DNA of 51,810 nucleotides from UBA5868 sp964482025 (GCA_964482025.1 CAYZVN010000017.1:1-51810); one strand, 5' to 3'; numbered from the stretch's first letter, positions 1 to 9,312 are shown. Translations and numbers: made by a program. The notes: generated from the letters alone by a model not told the origin.

Positions 1-19
1 GGGCTGCGGCCCCCTTTTT
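1..19 (+). terminator. Right part of a rho-independent terminator (truncated by window edge)
   Basis: A GC-rich inverted repeat (GGGC, loop TGCG, GCCC) is followed directly by CCTTTTT. This looks like the distal arm and U-tract of a plus-strand intrinsic terminator whose gene lies left of the window. It abuts the stop codon of the minus-strand gene at 18-635, so two convergent genes would share this boundary. Confidence 0.45.
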
Positions 20-635
20 ATTGCTCAGGCTTATGTAGATACAGCCCGCCACGACTGTGCAAAATAACCGCGACGGCGCAGATCATTCGCAGGCAGCTCG
101 CCTCTTCTTCAATCACTTGCACCTCAAGTACGTCATTGGGCCTGCCACTTAAGTGCTTCGCCCAGCGGCGTATTCGCGAGCCGACGCCTTCGGCCCGTTT
201 CGCCCGGGGTAAGCGAAAAAAAATGGCGGCGAGGTTCTTTTGCCCATGTAATACACCCGCGTAGTCTTCCGAGTTGTGGTCCGTATGCGCAGCGCAGACA
301 CCGCCGGCCTCCACATGGCTTAGCGGTTCCAAATGAAAAATGGGCTCCTCATGCGCGTCGAGCAAGGTGTTGCCGTGAAAAACGCCAAGCATATTCCCCG
401 TTGCTTTATCAAAGATGACGATCTTGGGGGTGTCCAAGCGATTGATTTGCTCGATGATGAAATTCCGCGCGCTGTCTGGGGCGATGAATTCCGAAATTTG
501 ATAAAAGCCAAGTTGGCGGTTGAGATGAATGGTAAACAGTTCTGAATTGCCCCGACGCAAGGTGTAGGACGTCACATAACTGCGCATACCGCGCATGTCC
601 TGGTTGGTCCAGTTGCTCAGAATAAGGGTTTTCAA
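18..635 (-). CDS. Uncharacterised 205-residue protein, probable TTG start
   Basis: I do not recognise this protein. It has no signal peptide or membrane segment, a mixed alpha/beta look, and a basic stretch around residues 143-160. It begins with MKTLILSNWTNQDM when read from a TTG at 633-635. That TTG is preceded at a good distance by AAAAGGCGG, which is why I prefer it to the first in-frame ATG 39 bases downstream. It stands alone and is divergent from the GH16 gene. The frame is open throughout and codon use looks like that of the neighbours, so it is probably a real cytosolic protein of unknown role. Confidence 0.6.
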   Translation of the reverse strand: MKTLILSNWTNQDMRGMRSYVTSYTLRRGNSELFTIHLNRQLGFYQISEFIAPDSARNFIIEQINRLDTPKIVIFDKATGNMLGVFHGNTLLDAHEEPIFHLEPLSHVEAGGVCAAHTDHNSEDYAGVLHGQKNLAAIFFRLPRAKRAEGVGSRIRRWAKHLSGRPNDVLEVQVIEEEASCLRMICAVAVILHSRGGLYLHKPEQ

Positions 636-918
636 CGTTGCCGCCTTTTATTGTTGTTTGCAGGCCGGGCTTGCAGATGGGCGCAACTCGGTCATTGGTT
701 ACCGAGGAGCGGAATCTCGAACTGGCCGGATTCTAGGGGAACCTAAAAGAGAAGTGCAAGCGTTGATTTGTGCGGCGTCGCACGTGTTGATTGCGAACAG
801 GTCGCGGCTTGGCCTGTGAACTGGATTGCGGGAGCGGGCGGTAATGGCCGCTACACTGTCGCATGATAGGGGCGTCGATGTGAGGCTGAACTCAAGGGGC
901 GCCGTTAAAGGAGAGCAG

Positions 919-2505
919 ATGAGTAATAACAGCGACGAGTCCCGGACAAGGGCTCTCTATGGGGTGGTATTCGGTTTTCTGGCCGGCTTGAGCGCGTGTG
1001 GTGGCGAATATTCAGGTTCCAATTCCTCGAGCTCCAGCGCCAGCTCATCAAGCTCCAGTTCCAGCAGTTCATCCAGCGCGAGCTCTTCGTCAGGGAGCGA
1101 CTGTATCGCCGCGGAAGCCGGTGACGGTTACTGTTTGGTCTGGCGTGATGAGTTTGACGGCGACCAGATTGATAAACAGCGCTGGAGTTTCGAGCACAAC
1201 TGCTACGGGGGCGGCAATAACGAGGCCCAGTGCTACGTCGAGCGATCAACCAATGCCTGGGTTGAGAATGGTTATTTGCATATCCAGGCGATACGCGAAG
1301 ACCTAAGCGGCCCGAACACCCCCGATGATGATCCCAATTATGACCCGGCAGATCGCAGCGGCACAGGAACCTTTAGCTCTGCTCGTTTGCGCTCTAAAGG
1401 CAAAGGTGACTGGCGCTATGGGCGCTTTGAGATCCGCGCTAAATTGCCCTGGGGTCAGGGCACTTGGCCGGCGATTTGGATGCTGCCGACCGACCGGGTG
1501 TACGGTGGCTGGGCCAATTCCGGTGAGATCGACATAGTAGAGGCAGTGAACCTCAAGGTGGGTGGCGAGCGTCGCGTGCACGGCACCCTACATTTCGGTG
1601 GTGGTTGGCCCAATAACGTCTACGCGGGCGAGGCTTATCTCCTGCCCGGTGGCGCGAACCCTGCCGATGACTTCCACACTTATGCAGTGGAGTGGGAGGA
1701 AGGTGAAATTCGCTGGTATGTGGACGGCGACCACTACGCCACCCAAACGCAGAGTGGTTGGTACTCCGCCCAGGCGCTGGATGAGCCGGCAGCGCCCTTT
1801 AACCAGCGTTTCCATCTGATTCTGAATCTCGCGGTCGGCGGCGATTGGGCTGGCAATGTCAATGACACCGGCATTGACGAAAGCGTGTTTCCGCAGCTGA
1901 TGCAAGTGGATTATGTACGCGTCTTCGAATGCCGAAAGGATCCGGATACCGGCCGCGGCTGTGGCTCCAGCGATGGCGAATACGTCGCAAATCCCGGAGT
2001 GCAACCTCCATCACCGGTGGAGCCCGGTGATGGCAACGAGTTTATTTTGTTTGATGGCGCTGTGACCTCGCCTTATGAGTGGTTCACCTGGACGGAAGAG
2101 GGGACAGTTGATTTTCAACAGGTGGACGCGGGCGGTAGCCAAGGCTCAGTGGCGCAGATCACCTTTAATACAGATCGCGGGATTGGCTTTTTCCAGTCGG
2201 CGGCTGAGGTAGACTTCTCGGCGTTTCGCGACCTGGTCCTGGATGTGCGCATCATTAAGGACGAGCGGGCGATCAAGGACCCACTCGTGTTCCGCGCCGA
2301 TTGTGTCTATCCCTGCAGCTCCGGTGATTACACTCTCGGCTACCCCTCCTTTAATACCTGGACGCGTTACCGCGTACCTTTGGCGGATCTCGCCGCCAGT
2401 GGGCTGGATCTGACTCGAGTGAATACGCCCTTTGTGCTGTCGCCCGCGTTTGGCAACCAACGGGGTGTGGTACTGCAGTTGGATAACGTCCATCTGCGGC
2501 GCTAA
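919..2505 (+). CDS. GH16 endo-beta-glucanase (laminarinase/lichenase type) lipoprotein with poly-Ser linker
   Basis: Secreted enzyme predicted to hydrolyse beta-1,3- or mixed 1,3/1,4-glucans outside the cytoplasm. The start is the ATG after AAAGGAG at 907-913; an upstream in-frame extension lacks such a site. Residues 15-27 form a lipoprotein signal ending in the lipobox LSAC (Cys27). Residues 36-58 are a Ser-rich linker. A GH16 domain of about residues 62-337 carries the family signature GEIDIVEA, with catalytic Glu203, Asp205 and Glu208. A C-terminal beta-rich domain (about 373-528) resembles the galactose-binding-like carbohydrate-binding domains of exo-beta-glucanases such as ExoP; this is inference. 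The gene is monocistronic. Exact substrate specificity cannot be read from the sequence. Confidence 0.92.
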   Translation: MSNNSDESRTRALYGVVFGFLAGLSACGGEYSGSNSSSSSASSSSSSSSSSSSASSSSGSDCIAAEAGDGYCLVWRDEFDGDQIDKQRWSFEHNCYGGGNNEAQCYVERSTNAWVENGYLHIQAIREDLSGPNTPDDDPNYDPADRSGTGTFSSARLRSKGKGDWRYGRFEIRAKLPWGQGTWPAIWMLPTDRVYGGWANSGEIDIVEAVNLKVGGERRVHGTLHFGGGWPNNVYAGEAYLLPGGANPADDFHTYAVEWEEGEIRWYVDGDHYATQTQSGWYSAQALDEPAAPFNQRFHLILNLAVGGDWAGNVNDTGIDESVFPQLMQVDYVRVFECRKDPDTGRGCGSSDGEYVANPGVQPPSPVEPGDGNEFILFDGAVTSPYEWFTWTEEGTVDFQQVDAGGSQGSVAQITFNTDRGIGFFQSAAEVDFSAFRDLVLDVRIIKDERAIKDPLVFRADCVYPCSSGDYTLGYPSFNTWTRYRVPLADLAASGLDLTRVNTPFVLSPAFGNQRGVVLQLDNVHLRR

Positions 2506-2917
2506 CGGAACATGACGGCGGTGAAGGCGCCGGCCCCACCGCCCGCCGACCTGCCTTTTTATCCCACTTTTTACAAAAGCTGTGAACTGAACCGTTTTTT
2601 GAGCTTGAAACTTTATTTTCTAATCCCAATCTATAAGCGCCGTTACGCCTGCCGGACCTTGCCGTCCGGCGTCCAAATACCCTTATTGGCCAGCGCACCC
2701 GCAATCTGAATCGCGCGTTTCCATCGCGCTGGCTCACTCTGAGGAATGTGGAGGAACGCCGTGGCCAGCCGCGTCCAAACCAAAGCCGCTCGATCGCCGT
2801 TTGGGGCGTCTCCTTCTGCCTGTCTGTTTTTCATTACTTCATTCGTTGGTTTGTCCTTTTATTCCATGATTTGTGCGCAGCGCGCAGATTCTCTGTTATG
2901 CAAAGGAGGTTTTCCTC
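2506..2917. other. Intergenic stretch between the GH16 and ABC genes
   Basis: A 412-base gap. It holds a 7-bp hairpin at 2651-2670 (GCCGGAC, loop CTTGCC, GTCCGGC), a possible 63-residue minus-strand ORF (listed separately) and the strong ribosome-binding site AAAGGAGG at 2902-2909 of the next gene. A GGCGGTG/CACCGCC pair at 2518-2544 lies just after the GH16 stop but has no adjoining T-tract, so it is not called a terminator. No clear promoter was identified. Confidence 0.5.
2643..2834 (-). CDS. Possible small hypothetical protein (63 aa)
   Basis: Opposite-strand ORF in an otherwise non-coding gap. The product begins MKNRQAEGDAPNGDR and ends with WTPDGKVRQA. Its composition looks protein-like (amphipathic, Ala/Arg/Lys-rich, few Cys or Ser). 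The ribosome-binding site is weak (GAAG directly before the ATG). The hairpin at 2651-2670 falls inside its last codons. No family is recognised; it may be spurious. Confidence 0.3.
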   Translation of the reverse strand: MKNRQAEGDAPNGDRAALVWTRLATAFLHIPQSEPARWKRAIQIAGALANKGIWTPDGKVRQA

Positions 2918-3862
2918 GTGATTACAGTTGAGCGTCTGAACCGCACCTACGGCAGTCTTCACGCTGTCAAGGATGTGAGTTTCACCATTTCCCAAGGTGA
3001 GGTGATCGGTCTGCTGGGACCTAACGGGGCCGGCAAAACGACCATTATGAAAATGATGTGCGGCTACCTGGAGCCCAGCTCTGGCAAGGTCAATATCAAT
3101 GGTGTGGATGTCGCCCAGGATACTAAGGTTGCCCAATCCAGCATTGGGTATTTGCCGGAAAATCTTCCGGTCTATCCCGAAATGACGGTGGTCAGCTACC
3201 TGGAGTACGCCGCTGGGTTGCGCGGGATTCCGCAGCAACACCAAGCTGCGGAGATTCGCCGGGTACTGGATGCCACGGATCTGCGCAGCCGTGCACTGGA
3301 TAAAATCGGTGCGCTCTCGCGGGGCTTGAAACAGCGCGTCGGCGTCGCTCAGGCACTGCTCGGCAATCCCAAGGTTTTAGTGCTCGACGAACCTACCAAC
3401 GGGCTTGACCCCACGCAGACGCTGCAAATGCGCGAACTTATTCGCAAGCTCGCCGAAACCAGTACGGTCATAGTCTCCACCCACATTTTGTCGGAAGTCG
3501 AAGCGGTGTGTGACCGGGTGTTGATGGTGCGCAGTGGCAAGCTGGTGCTGGACTCGCGGCTGGATGAGCTCACCGAAGCCGGAGTCCTCAATGTGCGCAC
3601 CTCCTTGGCAGTGGCGAGTTTGCAAGCGATTTTGCAGCCGCTGGACGGCGTCAAAGGATTTCAATTCCAACCGCACGGTAATGTGGTTGAGTGCCGGGTG
3701 AAGTTGGCCGAGCAGGCGACCGCCAATCAGGTGAGCGCCGAGCTTGCGCGCAAAATTATTGAAGCCGGCGGTGAGTTATATCAACTGCATCGCGAGCAGC
3801 GGGATCTGGAAACTTTATTTCGTGAATTGAATTCTGGGGAGGGCATGACAAATGCGGCGTGA
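2918..3862 (+). CDS. ABC transporter ATP-binding protein (GldA/NosF-like)
   Basis: ATPase subunit of an ABC-2 type transporter, 314 residues. The GTG start is chosen because AAAGGAGG lies nine bases upstream. The Walker A motif GPNGAGKTT is at residues 34-42, followed by a signature-like LSRGLKQRV and the Walker B region VLVLDEPTNGLDP. The C-terminal ~90 residues form the extra domain usual in this subfamily. The ORF overlaps the next gene by 11 bases, so the two are translationally coupled. The next gene encodes a permease fused to a GldG-like protein, and then comes a DUF4340-type gene. That trio is common in gammaproteobacteria, with unknown substrate. The resemblance to the gliding-motility GldAFG system is by family only. 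Confidence 0.9.
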   Translation: MITVERLNRTYGSLHAVKDVSFTISQGEVIGLLGPNGAGKTTIMKMMCGYLEPSSGKVNINGVDVAQDTKVAQSSIGYLPENLPVYPEMTVVSYLEYAAGLRGIPQQHQAAEIRRVLDATDLRSRALDKIGALSRGLKQRVGVAQALLGNPKVLVLDEPTNGLDPTQTLQMRELIRKLAETSTVIVSTHILSEVEAVCDRVLMVRSGKLVLDSRLDELTEAGVLNVRTSLAVASLQAILQPLDGVKGFQFQPHGNVVECRVKLAEQATANQVSAELARKIIEAGGELYQLHREQRDLETLFRELNSGEGMTNAA

Positions 3863-6737
3863 TAAACCCACCAGTGCACTCGGAAAAATTGTCGCAAAAG
3901 AGCTCGGTCAATTTTTTCGTGCGCCCATAGCGTGGCTATTTTTAGGTGCATTTCTTTTAGTTTCTCTGTTTATCTTTTTTTGGGTGGAGTCATTTTTCTC
4001 CCGCAATATTGCCGACGTGCGCCCGCTGTTTGCGTGGATGCCGCTGTTACTGATTTTCCTCTCGGCCGCGCTGACCATGAAAATGTGGAGCGAGGAGCGG
4101 CGCAGTGGCACGTTGGAGCATGTTCTCACTCAGCCGGTTCCTTTGTGGCAATTTGTTGTCGGCAAATTTCTCGCCTGCTGGACACTGCTCGCACTGGCTT
4201 TGCTGCTCACTTTCCCTTTGCCGATTACCGTATCGTTGTTAGGTGATCTGGATTGGGGGCCGGTATGGTCGGGTTACCTGGCGGCGCTGTTGCTCGGCGG
4301 TGCTTATATCAGCATGGGGCTGTTTATTTCGGCGCGCTGCGACAATCAAATTGTCAGCCTTATTTTGACCGTGGCGCTGGCCGGAGTTTTCTATCTGATC
4401 GGTGCCGGCGTGTTAACGAGTCTGGTCGGCAATCACAGCGCGGAAATTATGCGCAGCATCGGCACGGGCGCGCGTTTTGAATCCATCACTCGCGGGGTGT
4501 TGGATATGCGCGACTTGTATTATTACCTGAGCTTAATGGTTGCGTTTTTGGCGTTAAATATTTTTGCTTTAGAGCGCGGCCGCTGGGCCGGTGACGGCAA
4601 TCCGCGCATGCATAGCGTGTGGCGTTGGAGCACGGCTTTAGTGGTCATTAATATGCTGGTGGCCAACCTGTGGTTGAGCCAGATTTCGTCACTGCGCTGG
4701 GACACAACGCGCGGCAATATGTACTCCATATCCGATGCCACCAAAGGCTATCTTGCGCAGCTGCAAGAGCCTATTTTGATACGCGGCTATTTCACCCAAA
4801 AAACGCATCCGCTGTTGGCGCCGCTGGTACCTCAGGTACAGGATTTGCTGCGTGAATATGAAGTGGCCGGCAAAGGCCGCGTCAATGTGGAAATTGTCGA
4901 CCCCACTGAAAACCCCCAAATTGAAGATGAGGCCAACAGCCGCTACAACATCAAGCCGACACCGTTTCGCGTAAGCGATCGCCACCAGGCGGCGCTGGTG
5001 AACTCTTACTTTGATGTGCTCGTCCAGTATGGCGACCAGCATGCAGTATTGGGGTTTAATGATTTAATCGACGTCCGGCTTCGTGACGACACCGATATTG
5101 ATGTGCAGTTGCGCAATCCGGAATACGATGTGACGCGCGCGATTAAAAAGGTGCTCTACGAATATCAATCTCGCGGCGATGTGTTTGCCGGTTTAGAGCA
5201 GCCGGTGCAGCTAACCGCGTATGTATCCGCCGAGAGTCAGTTGCCGCCGGAACTGGTGGAATTGCGCAAGGCGATCGAAGCGGAAGTTGCCGACGTTAAA
5301 CAAAAAGCGGGGGATAAATTTAACTCGCGATTTGTTGATCCAGACGCAAACGGCGGAGCCGAGGGCAAGCGCATCCAAGAGCAGTACGGTTTTGCCCCAA
5401 TGGCGACCAGCCTAATCGATCCGCAGTTCTTTTATTTCCATGTGACCCTCGGGCAGGGCGACCAATTAATGCAGATTCCCCTGGGGGACTATACCGCCGG
5501 CAGTTTCCGCGTCGCATTGCAGGCAGGCATCAAACGCTTTGCCAAAGGTTATACCCGTACGGTCGGTATAGTGACACCCTCTCAGGACAACGCGCAGCAT
5601 CATTTTGGCATGCCTATGTCGAGCAAGCCGCGCTTTAGCGGCTTGCGTGAAATGCTGAGCCAGGATCTCAATGTTGTCGATGAAGACTTGTCAGATGGCG
5701 GAGTGGACGGCAAGGTCGACTTGCTGGTGTTGGCCGCTGCAGAACTGCTGGACGACACGCAATTATTTGCCGTCGACCAATTTTTGATGCGTGGCGGCAC
5801 CGTAGTAGCTGCGCTTTCTCCTTTTGCCGCAAACGTCAGCCGCAACAGTATGACGCTGCAAAATTATTCCAGTGAGCTAGGTCGTTGGCTCTCCGCCATG
5901 GGCGTCGAGATCGGTGACGATCTGGTGATGGACCCGCAAAACTCGGCGTTTCCGGTACCGACGGTGCGTGAAGTTTCCGGCATGCGATTTCAGGAAGTGC
6001 ACATGGTGGATTACCCCTACTTTATCGATGTGCGAGGCGACGGGTTGAGCAGCGACTCGGTCGTCACCGCTGACCTGCCACAGGTGACGGTGCCCTGGGC
6101 GTCACCCATTACCTTGGACGAAGAGAAAACGCAGGGGCTGACCGTGACGCCGCTGCTGCGCAGCTCCGAGCGCGCGTGGCTGGGAGATACCACCGGGGTG
6201 ATGCCCAGTGAAGAACAGCTACTGCGCGGTTATATGCCCAGCGGCGAGCGCAACAGTCACCTGTTGGCGGTAGCGCTGCAAGGCAAATTTACCTCGATGT
6301 TCGCCGGGCAGGATTCGCCCTTGTTGACCGCGGAAGCGCCGGCGGAAGAAGAGGAAAGCAGCCCGGCAAATCAGCCGATCAATGCGGTACTCAACCATTC
6401 GGCCGATTCGGCTCGTCTGGTGGTGTTTGCCTCTAACGATATGCTCAGCGATCAGATCATCAATATGCTCAGCAGCATTCAGGGCGGTAGCTATCTGAAC
6501 AGCTTGCAGTTAGTGGCCAACGCAGTGGATTGGTCCTTGGAAGATCAGGGGCTGTTGACCATCCGCGCCCGTGGCCAATTCAATCGCACCTTAGCGCCAA
6601 TGGAATCCGGTGCTCAGGAGTTTTGGGAATATCTGAATTACGGCTTGGCGCTGCTGGGGCTGTTGGGTCTCTGGCTCGCTATGCACTACGTGAACCGCTC
6701 GCGTGATGCCCGTTATCAGCAGTGGCTGGCGGCTTGA
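3852..6737 (+). CDS. Fused ABC-2 permease (GldF-like) and GldG-like protein
   Basis: Large 961-residue inner-membrane protein. The first ~235 residues contain about six hydrophobic segments and match ABC-2 permeases of the GldF/NosY kind. A further membrane helix near 258-278 begins the GldG-like part, a long extracytoplasmic alpha/beta region that includes the stretch VDLLVLAAAELLDD. One C-terminal membrane helix (about 930-953) is followed by a basic tail. In Bacteroidetes the two parts are separate genes; here they are one chain. It is coupled to the upstream ATPase and followed 12 bases later by the DUF4340-type gene. Probable role is export or envelope processing, substrate unknown. Confidence 0.88.
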   Translation: MRRDKPTSALGKIVAKELGQFFRAPIAWLFLGAFLLVSLFIFFWVESFFSRNIADVRPLFAWMPLLLIFLSAALTMKMWSEERRSGTLEHVLTQPVPLWQFVVGKFLACWTLLALALLLTFPLPITVSLLGDLDWGPVWSGYLAALLLGGAYISMGLFISARCDNQIVSLILTVALAGVFYLIGAGVLTSLVGNHSAEIMRSIGTGARFESITRGVLDMRDLYYYLSLMVAFLALNIFALERGRWAGDGNPRMHSVWRWSTALVVINMLVANLWLSQISSLRWDTTRGNMYSISDATKGYLAQLQEPILIRGYFTQKTHPLLAPLVPQVQDLLREYEVAGKGRVNVEIVDPTENPQIEDEANSRYNIKPTPFRVSDRHQAALVNSYFDVLVQYGDQHAVLGFNDLIDVRLRDDTDIDVQLRNPEYDVTRAIKKVLYEYQSRGDVFAGLEQPVQLTAYVSAESQLPPELVELRKAIEAEVADVKQKAGDKFNSRFVDPDANGGAEGKRIQEQYGFAPMATSLIDPQFFYFHVTLGQGDQLMQIPLGDYTAGSFRVALQAGIKRFAKGYTRTVGIVTPSQDNAQHHFGMPMSSKPRFSGLREMLSQDLNVVDEDLSDGGVDGKVDLLVLAAAELLDDTQLFAVDQFLMRGGTVVAALSPFAANVSRNSMTLQNYSSELGRWLSAMGVEIGDDLVMDPQNSAFPVPTVREVSGMRFQEVHMVDYPYFIDVRGDGLSSDSVVTADLPQVTVPWASPITLDEEKTQGLTVTPLLRSSERAWLGDTTGVMPSEEQLLRGYMPSGERNSHLLAVALQGKFTSMFAGQDSPLLTAEAPAEEEESSPANQPINAVLNHSADSARLVVFASNDMLSDQIINMLSSIQGGSYLNSLQLVANAVDWSLEDQGLLTIRARGQFNRTLAPMESGAQEFWEYLNYGLALLGLLGLWLAMHYVNRSRDARYQQWLAA

Positions 6738-6749
6738 TCAGGAGGTGAT

Positions 6750-7754
6750 ATGAACGTTTCAAAAATTGACAAAACATCAAGAAAAATACCTTGGCTCGCC
6801 GGTTTGTTCGCGGCTCAAGTGGTATTAGCCGTGCTGCTGTTTAACGTTCAGAGCCGCGAGCCGGCGGGGTTGAATGAGCCGCTGCTGGCGCTGGATAGCA
6901 ACGCGATCGACCGCATCGAGGTGAGCGCTAGTGAAGGTAAGTTGGAGCTGCAGAAAATAGACGGCCAGTGGCAGGTCGGCGAGGGTTTGCCCGTGGTGGC
7001 GAACCGGGTTGAAGACTTGCTGAAACAACTGGAAGGTCTGCGCCGTGGCTGGGCGGTGGCCACCTCCAAAGAGGCGGCTAAGCGCTTCGAAGTGGGTGAC
7101 GACAACGCCAAACGCGAGGTCCGCTTTTTTCAGCACGACAAAGAGGTGGACAAGGTTCTTATGGGCAGCTCGCCCGCTTTTCGCCAGGTGCATGTGCGCA
7201 AGCCCGGAGACAGTGAGATTTACTCCGTCAGATTCGACGAGTACCAATTGGTTACCAACACCGACAGCTGGCTCGACCTCGAACTGCTGCGCCCGGCAGG
7301 CGACATAACCGAGCTGAAGTACGGTGAGCACTCGGTCAAAAAGATCGCTGGCCAGTGGCCTGCTGGCACTCCGGAGTCGGTCGCGGCTGCGGCGCCTGTG
7401 GCGGATTTAAATGATGAAGCCGCTGCTGAAGCAGAGTCCGCAGACGAGGCAGTCCCCAGCTTTGACAGCGCGGCATTTGCCAAAGCGTTAGCCGATTTAA
7501 CGGTGTTGGGGCTTGCGGATAATCAAGCGGAGCTGGACGCTCCGGTGACGGAGGAGGCGGTACAACAGGATGACAATAAAGTGCTGAATATTCAGTGGGA
7601 AGTCACCACCAGCGAGGGCAGTTATCAATATCAGCTGCTTAGCACGAATAATGATCAGTACTATATTCGCCGCGCCGACAAAGACCACACTTTCCGGCTC
7701 TCAAAAATGCAATACGATGCACTGGCAAAAATACAGGAATTACGCCAGTCCTAA
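6750..7754 (+). CDS. DUF4340-type envelope protein
   Basis: Third gene of the ABC/GldG operon, 334 residues, with a strong ribosome-binding site AGGAGGTG at 6740-6747. One N-terminal membrane helix (about residues 15-32, WLAGLFAAQVVLAVLLF) precedes a soluble domain made of repeated beta-alpha units with the phrase LDSNAIDRIEVSASEGKLEL, typical of DUF4340. An Ala/Glu-rich insert lies near 210-235. The family co-occurs with GldG-like permeases and has no known biochemical function. The protein is probably anchored in the inner membrane with its bulk in the periplasm. A clear terminator follows. Confidence 0.85.
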   Translation: MNVSKIDKTSRKIPWLAGLFAAQVVLAVLLFNVQSREPAGLNEPLLALDSNAIDRIEVSASEGKLELQKIDGQWQVGEGLPVVANRVEDLLKQLEGLRRGWAVATSKEAAKRFEVGDDNAKREVRFFQHDKEVDKVLMGSSPAFRQVHVRKPGDSEIYSVRFDEYQLVTNTDSWLDLELLRPAGDITELKYGEHSVKKIAGQWPAGTPESVAAAAPVADLNDEAAAEAESADEAVPSFDSAAFAKALADLTVLGLADNQAELDAPVTEEAVQQDDNKVLNIQWEVTTSEGSYQYQLLSTNNDQYYIRRADKDHTFRLSKMQYDALAKIQELRQS

Positions 7755-7774
7755 GTCGCGCTGCTGTGCTATTT

Positions 7775-7797
7775 CCTCCCGCTTTGCGGGAGGTTTT
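7775..7797 (+). terminator. Intrinsic terminator of the ABC/GldG/DUF4340 operon
   Basis: Perfect 8-bp stem CCTCCCGC / GCGGGAGG with loop TTT, followed by TTTT. It lies 20 bases after the stop codon of the DUF4340-type gene. Confidence 0.85.
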
Positions 7798-7857
7798 CCA
7801 TCCGCGTCTGGCTCCGCCGTTAGTATAGAACCTCATCCGCTACCTCAGCGACGCGGC

Positions 7858-7886
7858 GGAACTTCAATGGCAAAAACGTATCTTTA
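7858..7886 (+). promoter_or_regulatory. Sigma-E (RpoE) type promoter candidate for the Deg protease
   Basis: A perfect GGAACTT (7858-7864) is followed after 16 bases by TCTTTA (7881-7886). The sigma-E consensus is GGAACTT, 15-16 bases, then (G)TCTAA/TCTGA, so the -35 is ideal and the -10 partial. It would start transcription near 7892, about 70 bases before a gene whose homologues are classical envelope-stress targets. Confidence 0.5.
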
Positions 7887-7962
7887 CTGACGTACTGCAA
7901 AACATTGAAAGTGCACCATCTAGCCTTATTTTTGTTTCCCCTGGTTTGTCGAGGAATACCTG

Positions 7963-9312
7963 ATGAAATTCCCAGCTATTTTGCTGTTGAGTGTAAGTCT
8001 GTTATTTTCAGCGCCCGGCTTTGCCGCCTTGCCGAATGTCGATGCAAGTGGCAATGCTCTGCCATCGCTGGCGCCCATGCTGAAAGCGGTCAATCCTGCC
8101 GTCGTCAATATCGCCACTTTTACCAAGCGCGAAGCGAATAATCCGCTGCTAAACGACCCCTTCTTCCGCCACTTTTTCGACTTGCCGCAGCAGCGTCAGG
8201 CGCCTCAACAACGCCAGCGCAGCGCCGGCTCGGGAGTGATCGTTAACGCCGCCGACGGCACGGTGATCACCAATTACCACGTCATCAACGGTGCCGATGA
8301 AATTCAAGTTGTACTCAATGACGGTCGCAGCTTTGCGGCGGAGCTAATCGGCTCTGATCCCGAGGTGGATATCGCAGTACTAAAAATTGAGGCAAATAAT
8401 TTAACGCAGTTGAGCATGAGCAATTCAGACGAACTGCAAGTCGGTGATTTTGTGGTTGCTATAGGCAATCCATTTGGTCTTGGGCAAACCGTCACCACCG
8501 GTGTGGTGAGCGCCTTGGGAAGAACGGGCTTGGGCATAGAGGGGTATGAAGACTTTATTCAAACCGACGCGTCTATTAACCCCGGTAATTCCGGTGGTGC
8601 TCTGGTGAATCTGCGCGGTGAGCTAGTGGGCATCAACACGGCAATTATTGCCCCGGCAGGTGGCAACATCGGTATAGGTTTCGCGATTCCCATTAATATG
8701 GCGCGCGCCAGTATTGATCAAATTATCGAGCATGGCGAAGTGAAACGCGGCCAGATTGGCGTCAGTATTCAAGATGTCACACCGGAACTGCAGGAGGCAT
8801 TTGGCCTTAAGAATGGCCAATTAGGCGTGTTGGTTACCGGAGTGGCAGAAAAATCCGAGGCTGAAAAGGCCGGCTTAAAGCCCGGCGATGTCATTATCGC
8901 GGTTGACGGGCGCCCGACTTTGTCAACAGGTGCCTTGCGCAATGCTATAGGTGTACGGCAAATCGGCGACCACGTTAAAATCACCTTTATTCGCGATGGC
9001 AAGGAAAAAACGGTGCGCTGCAAAGTCGGTCGTCCAGACGCGGGCTTCGCTGCAAGTGGTAAAGCGCACCCGCTACTGGAGGGCGCGCAATTTGATAACA
9101 ATCGCGACGGCGGCGGTGTCGTGGTCACGCGCATTGTTCCCCGATCACCCGCGGCCGCCAGTGGTTTACAAGTTGGAGATGTAATCATTGGCGCCAACCG
9201 CAAGCGCGTAAATAAATTGGAGGATTTCAACCAAGCTATAGGACGAGGCAAGGATTCGATTCTGCTGCATATACAGCGTGGTCGAGGCAGCTTCTATCTG
9301 GTTATTCGCTAA
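7963..9312 (+). CDS. degQ: Periplasmic serine endoprotease of the Do/DegQ (MucD) family
   Basis: Periplasmic protease/chaperone that clears misfolded envelope proteins; 449 residues, normal for the family. The signal peptide is residues 1-21 (cleavage after GFA). The trypsin-like domain has His106 (TNYHVI), Asp136 (VDIAVLK) and Ser210 (NPGNSGGA) as catalytic triad. Two PDZ domains follow at about 255-345 and 370-447. The ATG is preceded by GAGGAAT. It is a single-gene unit bounded by a terminator on each side and sits behind a sigma-E-like promoter. DegP, DegQ and MucD cannot be told apart safely by reading alone, so the symbol is provisional. Confidence 0.92.
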   Translation: MKFPAILLLSVSLLFSAPGFAALPNVDASGNALPSLAPMLKAVNPAVVNIATFTKREANNPLLNDPFFRHFFDLPQQRQAPQQRQRSAGSGVIVNAADGTVITNYHVINGADEIQVVLNDGRSFAAELIGSDPEVDIAVLKIEANNLTQLSMSNSDELQVGDFVVAIGNPFGLGQTVTTGVVSALGRTGLGIEGYEDFIQTDASINPGNSGGALVNLRGELVGINTAIIAPAGGNIGIGFAIPINMARASIDQIIEHGEVKRGQIGVSIQDVTPELQEAFGLKNGQLGVLVTGVAEKSEAEKAGLKPGDVIIAVDGRPTLSTGALRNAIGVRQIGDHVKITFIRDGKEKTVRCKVGRPDAGFAASGKAHPLLEGAQFDNNRDGGGVVVTRIVPRSPAAASGLQVGDVIIGANRKRVNKLEDFNQAIGRGKDSILLHIQRGRGSFYLVIR

